From contig NZ_WHOS01000020.1 of the NCBI RefSeq assembly GCF_013340935.1, positions 47,979-111,978 of the forward strand: a stretch of 64,000 bases of DNA, given 5' to 3'. The notes below the pieces were generated by a model, which worked only from the letters and a program-made list of their open reading frames with translations, had not been told where the DNA came from and did no database searches. Below, in pieces: positions 56,632 through 64,000 of the stretch. The translations under genes were made by a program, and so were the position numbers. The stretch's first letter is position 1, and each line of letters opens with the position of its first letter. The stretch is from Azospirillum melinis. Its GTDB lineage: Bacteria > Pseudomonadota > Alphaproteobacteria > Azospirillales > Azospirillaceae.

Positions 56632-57357
56632 ATGGCAGACCCGACCTATAACCGCTTCGCGACCGCAGGCCGCGCGACAGATCGGGGATACTTCGACGAA
56701 GGCCTGCGCCAGCACATGCTGCGCGTCTACAACTACATGGGTGCCGGCCTGATCCTGACGGGTCTGGTCGCCGCACTCGTGTCGTCCAGCCCGGCCATGA
56801 TGGCCACGATCTTCGGCACGCCGCTGAAGTGGGTGGTGATGCTGGCGCCGCTGGCCTTCGTCATGGTGCTGTCCTTCGGCATCCAGCGCCTGTCCTTCGC
56901 ATCGGCACAGATGATCTTCTGGGCCTACTGCGGTGCCATGGGCCTGTCGATGTCGGCCATCTTCCTGGTCTTCACCGGGGCGTCGATCGCACTGACCTTC
57001 TTCGTCACCGCCGCGACCTTCCTGGCGATGAGCCTGTACGGCTACACCACGAAGGCCGACCTGTCGAAGATGGGCTCGTTCCTGATGATGGGCGTCATCG
57101 GCCTGGTGATCGCCGGCCTGGCGAACATCTTCTTCCAGTCGCCGGCCCTGCACTTCGCCATCTCCGCCATCGGCGTGCTGATCTTCACCGGCCTGACCGC
57201 CTACGACACCCAGGCGATCAAGGAAAGCTACGCCGAGGGCTACGATCACGAGAGCACCGGCAAGCTGGCCCTGATGGGCGCCCTGACGCTGTACCTGGAC
57301 TTCATCAACCTGTTCCAGTTCCTGCTGCAGTTCCTGGGCCAGCGCAACAACGACTGA
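56632..57357 (+). CDS. Bax inhibitor-1 / YccA family membrane protein
   Basis: A 241-residue, seven-helix inner-membrane protein of the BI-1/YccA/TMBIM family. FDEGLRQHMLRVYNYMGAGLILTGLVAAL opens it, with GVLIFTGLTAYDTQAIKESY holding the conserved aspartate and GALTLYLDFINLFQFLLQFLGQRNND the typical end. Relatives regulate FtsH proteolysis (YccA) or leak calcium. GAGGAAA precedes the ATG at 56632. A strong terminator at 57415-57451 follows. Confidence 0.94.
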   Translation: MADPTYNRFATAGRATDRGYFDEGLRQHMLRVYNYMGAGLILTGLVAALVSSSPAMMATIFGTPLKWVVMLAPLAFVMVLSFGIQRLSFASAQMIFWAYCGAMGLSMSAIFLVFTGASIALTFFVTAATFLAMSLYGYTTKADLSKMGSFLMMGVIGLVIAGLANIFFQSPALHFAISAIGVLIFTGLTAYDTQAIKESYAEGYDHESTGKLALMGALTLYLDFINLFQFLLQFLGQRNND

Positions 57358-57414
57358 GCTTAAAGACATCTGAGCAGAAACGCCTGATCGGACAAGCATC
57401 GGATCACGCGCCAG

Positions 57415-57451
57415 CCGCCCGGAAGCACCCGCTTCCGGGCGGTTTTCTTTT
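57415..57451 (+). terminator. Strong factor-independent terminator
   Basis: CCGCCCGGAAGC, loop ACCC, GCTTCCGGGCGG (perfect 12-bp stem, 57415-57442), then TTTTCTTTT. It follows the BI-1 family gene and lies just before the convergent SAM-hydrolase stop. Confidence 0.92.
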
Positions 57452-57459
57452 GGGCCCGC

Positions 57460-58206
57460 TCAGGGCTCGACGGTCACCGGGTCGCCGACCTTGAGACCCA
57501 GCACTTGGTCGGCACGCCCGCGGTTGACGGCGATCTCGGCCAGCCCGTTGGAATTCTCGTACCACAGCGGCTGCCCCGGCCCGACGGCACCGAAGGTGCG
57601 GGCATGGGCGACGCGGGTTCCCCCTGCGGTCAGCACCGCATCGGCGGGCATGGCGGACGCCCGCAGGCCGGTCATGGCGTTGCCATAGACATCGACATAG
57701 ACGATGCGCGGCAGTTCGTCCGGCCAGTTCGGACGGTCGATGGCGGCGGGATCGAGTAAGCTGCGCGCCACGGCCCGTCCGGTCGCAAGGCTGGCGGCGA
57801 CGGGGGCGAACAGGTCGCGGCCGTGGAAGCTGGCGGACAGCCGATCCGGGATCCAGTCGATTTTCCAGGCGTTTAGCGATGTTGCGCGGCGGGCGGTCAG
57901 GGCGAACAGGCCGTTGTCGGGGCCGACGAACCAGCGACCGTCGACCTCCACCATCACCGGCCGCCTGTCGGTGCCGACGCCGGGATCGACGACGGAGAGA
58001 AAGATGCTGCCGACGGGGAAGGCCGGGGCATAGGCCGCCAGCAGATAGGCGGAGAGCTGCGGGTCGAAGGCGGGAGCGTCGGCGAACAGGTCGATGACCG
58101 GCACGCCGGGCGCCTGCTGCGCCAACACCGCCTTCATCTGGCCGGTGTAGGGACCGGAAAGCCCGAAATCGGTGAAGAGCAGGATCATCGGGGGCATGGA
58201 GGGCAT
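57460..58206 (-). CDS. SAM hydroxide adenosyltransferase (SAM hydrolase, DUF62 family)
   Basis: A 248-residue enzyme that uses water (hydroxide) to split S-adenosylmethionine into adenosine and methionine. MILLFTDFGLSGPYTGQMKAVL holds the first conserved aspartate; VDPGVGTDRRPVMVEVDGRWFVGPDNGLF is the SAM-binding core; SFHGRDLFAPVAASLATG and a C-terminal WYENSNGLAEIAVNRG complete the family. The start is ambiguous among ATGs at 58206, 58197 and 58188; the last gives the family N-terminus. It has no obvious operon partner. Confidence 0.88.
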   Translation of the reverse strand: MPSMPPMILLFTDFGLSGPYTGQMKAVLAQQAPGVPVIDLFADAPAFDPQLSAYLLAAYAPAFPVGSIFLSVVDPGVGTDRRPVMVEVDGRWFVGPDNGLFALTARRATSLNAWKIDWIPDRLSASFHGRDLFAPVAASLATGRAVARSLLDPAAIDRPNWPDELPRIVYVDVYGNAMTGLRASAMPADAVLTAGGTRVAHARTFGAVGPGQPLWYENSNGLAEIAVNRGRADQVLGLKVGDPVTVEP

Positions 58207-58270
58207 GGGGGCAGTCTCACCAGTGCTGCGGTGGTCTCGGCCCCCATCCTACCCCCATGCCACCTCGCCC

Positions 58271-58975
58271 TCACACCGACTTGGTATCCAGCGCGTAGCC
58301 GGCCGACCGCACGGTGCGGATCAGGTCCAGCTCATCCTCTTCGTTCATCGCCTTGCGCAGGCGGCGGATGTGTACGTCGACCGTACGCGGCTCGACGTAC
58401 ACGTCATGGCCCCACACCAGATCGAGCAGCTGCTCGCGCGAGAACACCCGGCCGGCATGCTGCATGAAATGGCGCAGCAGGCGGAATTCGGTCGGGCCGA
58501 GATGTACGTCCCGGCCGTTGCGGCGGACGCGGTGGGCGGCCAGATCCATCGTGACGTCGGCGAAGGTCAGCACCTCGTCCGTCATGCCAGGGGAGGCACG
58601 GCGCAGCACGGCGCGCATGCGGGCGACCAGCTCGGTCGGCGAGAAGGGCTTGGTGATGTAATCGTCGGCGCCGGAATTCAGACCGCGCACCCGGTCGCCT
58701 TCCTCGCCGCGGGCGGTCAGCATGATAATCGGGATGTCGCGGGTCTTGGCGTTGCGGCGCAGTTGCCGGCAGACCTCTAGCCCGCTCATCAGCGGCAGCA
58801 TCCAGTCCAGCAGCACGATGTGTGGCGTCTGTTCGCCGGCGGCTAGCAGGGCCTCCTCGCCGTCGCTGGCGGTGGCGACGCGGAAGCCTTCCTTTTCCAG
58901 GTTGTACTTCAGCAGCGTCAGGATGTCGGCCTCGTCCTCGACGATCAGGACGAGCGGCTTCAGGGCCGCATTCAT
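58271..58975 (-). CDS. phoB: Phosphate regulon response regulator PhoB
   Basis: A 234-residue OmpR-family regulator. The receiver has VEDEAD (13-18), phospho-acceptor D57 (IVLLDWMLPLMSG) and ITKPFSPTELVARM. The winged helix contains LGPTEFRLLRHFMQHAGRVFSREQLLDLVWG and RTVDVHIRRLRKAM, the PhoB recognition helix. When phosphorylated it binds PHO boxes and activates phosphate-starvation genes. It is 114 bases behind pstB, in the same direction; no phoU lies in that gap and no phoR is in the window. CGGAG precedes the ATG at 58975. Confidence 0.94.
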   Translation of the reverse strand: MNAALKPLVLIVEDEADILTLLKYNLEKEGFRVATASDGEEALLAAGEQTPHIVLLDWMLPLMSGLEVCRQLRRNAKTRDIPIIMLTARGEEGDRVRGLNSGADDYITKPFSPTELVARMRAVLRRASPGMTDEVLTFADVTMDLAAHRVRRNGRDVHLGPTEFRLLRHFMQHAGRVFSREQLLDLVWGHDVYVEPRTVDVHIRRLRKAMNEEDELDLIRTVRSAGYALDTKSV

Positions 58976-59089
58976 GGTGGCTCCGTTCACAGCGCGCGTC
59001 TCGACGTTAACCGGCATGGCACAGCCTTTTCAACAAAGGAGGGAAGAGGGGCAGGCGTCTGGGAAGACAGGGGGCACAAAGGGTGGATC

Positions 59090-59932
<843 letters not shown>

Positions 59933-59940
59933 GGGGACGC

Positions 59941-61254
59941 TCACCACCGTCTCTCGAAAATCTTGCGCAGGATCACGGCCGCGCCGTTCAGCAGGATCAG
60001 GACGCCGAGCAGGATCAGGATCGCCACCGAGGTGCGCTCGGTGAAGGCACGCTCGGGGCTGTCGGCCCACATGTAGATCTGCACCGGCAGCACCGTGGCG
60101 CTGTCGGTCAGCCCATGGGGCACGTCGACGATGAAGGCGACCATGCCGATCATCAGCAGCGGCGCCGTCTCGCCCAGCGCGCGGGCCATGCCGATGATGG
60201 TGCCGGTCAGGATGCCAGGCATCGCCAGCGGCAGCACATGGTGCAGCACCGTCTGCAACGGCGAGGCGCCGATGCCCAGCGCCGCCTGGCGGATCGACGG
60301 CGGCACCGCCTTCAGCGCGACGCGGGACGCGATGATGATGACCGGCAGCGTCATCAGCGCCATCACCAGCCCGCCGACCAGCGGAGCCGAGCGCGGCATG
60401 CCGAAGAATCCCAGGAAAACGGCCAGGCCGAGCAGGCCGAAGATGATCGACGGCACCGCGGCGAGGTTGTTGATGTTCACCTCGATCAGGTCGGTCCAGC
60501 GGTTCTTCGGCGCGAACTCCTCCAGATAGACCGCGGCGGCGATGCCGGTCGGCACCGACAGCGCCATCGTCACCAGCAGAGTCAGCAGCGAGCCGGCGAT
60601 GGCGCCGCCGATGCCGGCCTGTTCCGGCTCGCGGCTGTCGCCGGCGGTGAACAGGGTGGTGTTGAAGCCCTGCGCCAGCGCGCCGGAGGCCAGCAGCGCA
60701 TCGGCAGCGGCGATCCTGGCGTCGCTGATCCCGCGCTCGCTTTCCGGCAGGTCGCGGCGGTAGGCGCCCTTCACCAGCTGGTCGATCTGGTCGTCGGCGC
60801 GGACCCAGACGGTCAGCGTCGTGCCGGCCAGCGCCGGATTCTTCGCCACCATCGCCTCCAGCTCGTAGGGTGCCCCCGACGACAGCAGGTCGTTCAGCAC
60901 GCGTTTGCCGGCGCGGTCGGTCACCTGCGGGAACTGGGCGTAGAGCGCCCGGCGCAGCAAGGCGGTGTAGTTGCGGTCGGCAACCTCCGCCGGGTCGAGC
61001 GTCACCTCCAGCCGGATGCGCGCCTCCAGAAAGGCACTGGCACCCTTGGCGACGATGGAACCGAGCAGAAGCACCAGCATCAGCGCCGCCAGCGCCACCG
61101 CGGCCGCGCCGGCCAGCCGGAAGCGGCGCTCCGCCGCATGGCGGGCACGCAGGCGTCGGGCGAAAGCCTCGCTGCGCAGGCGCGACTTCGGCGAAGCCGA
61201 TGGTGCAGGGGAGGGCGTCACGGCCGCCGCGTCCCGCTCGACGAGGTCAGTCAT
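59941..61254 (-). CDS. pstA: Phosphate ABC transporter permease PstA
   Basis: A 437-residue permease. A cytoplasmic basic N-terminus and one helix (about 49-72) are followed by a periplasmic extension (about 75-205, DUF3333-like) typical of alphaproteobacterial PstA, then the six-helix permease core with [35 protein letters not shown] and the coupling loop [30 protein letters not shown]. The start overlaps the pstC stop by 8 bases. Confidence 0.94.
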   Translation of the reverse strand: MTDLVERDAAAVTPSPAPSASPKSRLRSEAFARRLRARHAAERRFRLAGAAAVALAALMLVLLLGSIVAKGASAFLEARIRLEVTLDPAEVADRNYTALLRRALYAQFPQVTDRAGKRVLNDLLSSGAPYELEAMVAKNPALAGTTLTVWVRADDQIDQLVKGAYRRDLPESERGISDARIAAADALLASGALAQGFNTTLFTAGDSREPEQAGIGGAIAGSLLTLLVTMALSVPTGIAAAVYLEEFAPKNRWTDLIEVNINNLAAVPSIIFGLLGLAVFLGFFGMPRSAPLVGGLVMALMTLPVIIIASRVALKAVPPSIRQAALGIGASPLQTVLHHVLPLAMPGILTGTIIGMARALGETAPLLMIGMVAFIVDVPHGLTDSATVLPVQIYMWADSPERAFTERTSVAILILLGVLILLNGAAVILRKIFERRW

Positions 61255-62629
61255 ATTTTTCCCGATAGGTCCGGACCACCCGCAGGGCGACCATGTTGAG
61301 GCAGAGCGTGACGAGGAACAGCACGAGGCCGAGACCGAAGGCCGACAGCGTCTTCGGGCTGTCGAACTCCTGGTCGCCAACCAGCAGCGTGGCGATCTGG
61401 GTGGTGACGGTGGTGACCGCCTGCAACGGGTTGGCGGTCATGTTGGCGGTCAGGCCCGACGCCATGGTGACGATCATCGTCTCGCCGATGGCGCGGCTGA
61501 CCGCCAGCATCACCGCGGCGACGATGCCCGGCAGCGCCGCCGGCAGGACCACCTGCTTGATGGTTTCCGACTTGGTGGCGCCGAGGCCGTAGGAGCCGTC
61601 GCGCAAGGATTGCGGCACCGCGTTGATGACGTCGTCCGACAGCGAGCTGACGAAGGGGATGATCATCACCCCCATGACGATGCCGGCGGCCAACGCAGAT
61701 TCCGAACTGACGTCCAGCCCAACCGCCTCGCCGACCGAGCGCACGAAGGGCGCCATCGTCAGCGCGGCAAAGAAGCCATAGACCACCGTCGGGATGCCGG
61801 CCAGGATCTCCAGCGCCGGCTTCAGCCAGGTGCGCACGCCGCGACCGGCATATTCCGACATGTAGATCGCCGCCATCAGCCCGACCGGCACCGCCACTGC
61901 CATGGCGATGACGGTGATCAGCAGCGTGCCGGCGAACAGCGGGATCGCGCCGAAGGAGCCGCTGGAGCCGACCTGATCGGCCCGCATCGCCATCTGCGGG
62001 CTCCAATGGGTGCCGAACAGGAAGTCGAGCGGCGAGACGACGCTGAAGAAGCGCAGCGCCTCGAACAGCAGCGACAGCACGATGCCGACCGTGGTCAGGA
62101 TGGCGACCAGCGAGCAGACGACCAGTGCCACCCGCACCACCCGCTCCACCGCCGGGCGGGCGCGCAGGTCGGGGCCGATGCGGTGACGGCCCCAGGCAAG
62201 CCCGGCAACGGCGAGGCTGGCGCCGACCGCCAGCAGGCTCCAGCCGGCGAGGTCGCGCAGGGCGGCATAGCGGCGCGCCGCCCCGACCACCAGCGGATCG
62301 GCCTCGCGCCCGGTCGAAATGCCGCGGGCGAGGTTGAGGATGTCGGCCTTCAGCAGGGCGACCGACTGGCCGTCACCGGTGGTCAGCCGCTCGGGCAAGG
62401 CCGACAGCACCAGCTGCATGGCGAGCCAGCCTTCCGACGCCGTCCAGGCGACGAACAGCAGCAGCGCCGGCAGCCCGGCCCACAGCGCGACATAGACGCC
62501 GTGATAGGACGGGACCGAATGCAGCTCCGCCACTCGGCCGCCGACGGACGCCGCCGCCCGCGACCGGCCGATCATGAAGCCGATCACGGTGAGCAGGGCC
62601 AGGATCAGGGCGAGGAGGGTCAGCTGCAT
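61247..62629 (-). CDS. pstC: Phosphate ABC transporter permease PstC
   Basis: A 460-residue permease, longer than E. coli PstC (about 320) because of an N-terminal region of about 160 residues with extra membrane helices (DUF3708-like), usual in alphaproteobacteria. The core has IYMSEYAGRGVRTWLKPALEILAGIPTVVYGFFA and the coupling loop LRDGSYGLGATKSETIKQVVLPAALPGIVAAV. It lies 26 bases behind pstS and overlaps pstA. Confidence 0.94.
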   Translation of the reverse strand: MQLTLLALILALLTVIGFMIGRSRAAASVGGRVAELHSVPSYHGVYVALWAGLPALLLFVAWTASEGWLAMQLVLSALPERLTTGDGQSVALLKADILNLARGISTGREADPLVVGAARRYAALRDLAGWSLLAVGASLAVAGLAWGRHRIGPDLRARPAVERVVRVALVVCSLVAILTTVGIVLSLLFEALRFFSVVSPLDFLFGTHWSPQMAMRADQVGSSGSFGAIPLFAGTLLITVIAMAVAVPVGLMAAIYMSEYAGRGVRTWLKPALEILAGIPTVVYGFFAALTMAPFVRSVGEAVGLDVSSESALAAGIVMGVMIIPFVSSLSDDVINAVPQSLRDGSYGLGATKSETIKQVVLPAALPGIVAAVMLAVSRAIGETMIVTMASGLTANMTANPLQAVTTVTTQIATLLVGDQEFDSPKTLSAFGLGLVLFLVTLCLNMVALRVVRTYREKYD

Positions 62630-62655
62630 GCGGGTCGCTCAAGAGGAGAAGTTGG

Positions 62656-63696
62656 TCAGAACTGGAGCGGTGTCAGGTTGACCGCCTCGACACGAGCCGC
62701 GTCGCGCAGAGCCTTCGGTTCCGGGATCAGGCCCTTGTCGACCAGATAGCCGTCGTCGCCCATCGCCCGTTCCGACGTGTATTCGCCGATGAACTCGCGG
62801 ATGCCGGGGATGACGCCGGCATGGGCGTTCTTGACATAGATGTAGAGCGGGCGGGCCAACTCGTACTTGCCGGCGGCCACCGTCTCCGCCGTCAGCTCCA
62901 CCCCGTCCATCTTCGCCGACTGCAAGGTGTCGCGGTTCTGGTCGAGGTAGCTGTAGCCGAAGACGCCGAAGGCATTGGGATTGGCGAGCAGCTTCTGGAC
63001 GATCAGGTTGTCGTTCTCGCCGGCCTCGACATAGGCGCCGTCCTCGCGGATGGTCATGCAGGCGCGCTCGCGCGCCTTTTCGTCGGGGACGGCCTTGGCG
63101 ACCTCGGCCAGCTTCTTGCAGCCTTCCAGCATCGCCAGCTCGTTGAAGGTGTCGCGCGTCCCGGAGGTGGGCGGCGGACCCAGCACCTCGATGGCCGCCT
63201 TGGGCAGCGATGGGTCGATGTCGGACCACAGCTTGTAAGGATTGGCGACCAGGGCGCCGTTCACCGGCACCTCCTTCGCCAGCGCCTTCCACAGGAGGAC
63301 GGTGGACAGCGACACCGTCGCCGCCTTCCGGGAGGAAGCCAGCGCGATGCCGTCATAACCGATCTTCAGCTCGGTCATCGTGGTGACGCCATTGGCGGCG
63401 CACTGGTCGACCTCCGACTTCTTGATCCGGCGCGAGGCGTTGGCGATGTCGGGATGGGCCGGGCCGACACCGGCGCAGAACAGTTTCAGCCCGCCGCCGG
63501 TCCCGGTCGATTCGACCACCGGGGTCTTGAACTTGCCGGTCTTGCCGAAGGCCTCCGCCACCGCGGTGGTGAAGGGGAAGACGGTGGAGGAGCCGACCGC
63601 GCGGATCTGGTCGCGCGATTGCGCCCAGGCCGGGGCGGTGAAACCCAGAGCCAAGCCCAAAGCGGTCGCGGCGATAACATGGGTCCGGGTGGTCAC
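62656..63696 (-). CDS. pstS: Phosphate-binding protein PstS
   Basis: A 346-residue periplasmic phosphate-binding protein. The signal peptide is 1-25 (ALGLALGFTAPAWA). IRAVGSSTVFPFTTAVAEAF and VESTGTGGGLKLFCAGVGPAHPDIANASRRIKKSE hold the phosphate-binding serines and threonines, followed by EIGYDGIAL-like KIGYDGIALAS and PPTSGTRDTFNELA. It delivers phosphate to PstCA. The start is GTG at 63696, supported by GAGGAGGG a few bases upstream. A PHO-box-like sequence at 63783-63800 lies about 90 bases upstream. Confidence 0.95.
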   Translation of the reverse strand: MTTRTHVIAATALGLALGFTAPAWAQSRDQIRAVGSSTVFPFTTAVAEAFGKTGKFKTPVVESTGTGGGLKLFCAGVGPAHPDIANASRRIKKSEVDQCAANGVTTMTELKIGYDGIALASSRKAATVSLSTVLLWKALAKEVPVNGALVANPYKLWSDIDPSLPKAAIEVLGPPPTSGTRDTFNELAMLEGCKKLAEVAKAVPDEKARERACMTIREDGAYVEAGENDNLIVQKLLANPNAFGVFGYSYLDQNRDTLQSAKMDGVELTAETVAAGKYELARPLYIYVKNAHAGVIPGIREFIGEYTSERAMGDDGYLVDKGLIPEPKALRDAARVEAVNLTPLQF

Positions 63697-63782
63697 GGGT
63701 GCCCTCCTCGATCAAACGGAGACTGGTCCAGCGGAATGGCGCGGACCATAGACCCGGAGGGCGACCGATTGATTACGTTTTT

Positions 63783-63800
63783 ATGACGCTTTCATGACAG
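63783..63800 (-). promoter_or_regulatory. PHO box upstream of pstS
   Basis: On the minus strand CTGTCAT-GAAA-GCGTCAT, against the consensus CTGTCAT-N4-CTGTCAT (12 of 14 half-site bases). A third, weaker half-site (ACGTAAT) follows at the same 11-base spacing. It is a probable PhoB binding site driving pstSCAB-phoB. Confidence 0.75.
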
Positions 63801-63840
63801 CGTCACAGAGCACCCGAGCTCTCTCACATCCCGCCCAATC

Positions 63841-63863
63841 CCCTCTCCCCCCCGGGGAGAGGG
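63841..63863. repeat. Intergenic hairpin CCCTCTCCCC / GGGGAGAGGG
   Basis: A perfect 10-bp stem with loop CCC, followed by TTAGGGTGAG. Hairpins of this sequence are common dispersed intergenic elements in high-GC proteobacteria. It is probably the terminator or 3' element of a gene beyond the contig edge. Confidence 0.6.
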
Positions 63864-63917
63864 TTAGGGTGAGTGGGGAGCGCGGCGGCCGCCTTGGGAA
63901 CCCGACGCCGCGTTTCC

Positions 63918-64000
63918 CTCCCCCCCCCCCCCCCCCCCCCGCGCGGTGCGGGGGGGACACAGCGCCCCCCCCCCCCCCCCGCCCCCCCGCCGTACACGCC
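63918..64000. other. Poly-C/G low-complexity end of the sequence
   Basis: Bases 63920-63940 are an unbroken C run, followed by GCGCGGTGCGGGGGGG and more C runs to about 63988. It is unlike any other part of the window and lies at the very edge, which suggests an assembly or read-end artefact rather than real chromosome. No gene is called in it. Confidence 0.7.

Overview
The window looks like chromosomal DNA of a high-GC alphaproteobacterium, most likely Azospirillum or a close member of the Rhodospirillales. This is inferred from gene order and protein families, not from a marker-gene tree. The supporting blocks are bolA / J-domain gene / cobS / cobT, ChvG-ChvI next to a short HprK, RapZ and a partial PTS, the ornithine-lipid pair olsB-olsA, and a MucR regulator. 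Nearly everything is housekeeping. I see no prophage, insertion sequence with a transposase, rRNA operon or CRISPR array. The last ~80 bases are a poly-C/G tract that looks like a contig edge.

Layout. Positions 1-5.1 kb: an [Fe-S]-type uracil-DNA glycosylase, a minimal zinc metallopeptidase, a pterin dehydratase, a PHA-system protein, and a leftward cluster (small membrane protein, secreted Pro-rich protein, xerD). 5.4-9.4 kb: aroK-aroB, an SRPBCC exported protein, a CBS protein and a DUF2889 protein. 9.4-14.8 kb: a ribbon-helix-helix protein with a repeated upstream motif, bolA, a J-domain protein and the cobaltochelatase genes cobS and cobT. Between cobS and cobT sits a compact 472-bp unit: one GxxExxY (PD-(D/E)XK-like) gene bounded by two 45-base inverted arms built from the octamer CACGGATT. 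This is the most unusual structure in the window. 14.8-20.3 kb: an integral-membrane class III cyclase, a periplasmic M48 protease, and a translationally coupled nuclease-like / cytochrome c pair.

20.3-31.2 kb is a signalling and carbon-control block: EI, HPr, EIIA(man), RapZ, HprK, a coiled-coil protein, ChvG and ChvI leftward; then a HugZ-type protein and GTP-dependent PEP carboxykinase rightward. The HPr keeps the regulatory serine for HprK, so this is a regulatory rather than sugar-transporting PTS. 31.5-39.7 kb: a DUF1003 membrane protein; a large acidic disordered protein with a zinc ribbon and five copies of a short helical motif; small stress-type proteins; a tRNA-Gly(CCC); olsB-olsA; and mucR.

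39.8-44.3 kb: a TusA-like protein, tsaB-rimI, a D-Ala-D-Ala dipeptidase, a degenerate polysaccharide deacetylase and two small unknowns. 44.9-49.6 kb: dnaK, dnaJ and a diguanylate cyclase. 49.6-57.4 kb: thpR, an aldo/keto reductase, a FIST protein, and an arylesterase divergent from an ABC ATPase/permease pair (the tesA-ybbA-ybbP arrangement), then a Bax-inhibitor-1 family protein. 57.4-63.8 kb: a SAM hydroxide adenosyltransferase and the pstS-pstC-pstA-pstB-phoB phosphate cluster, preceded by a PHO-box-like sequence and without phoU in the interval.

Coordinates of start codons were re-chosen from ribosome-binding sites and family lengths where the longest reading frame was implausible. Functions come from motif recognition only; no database search was possible.
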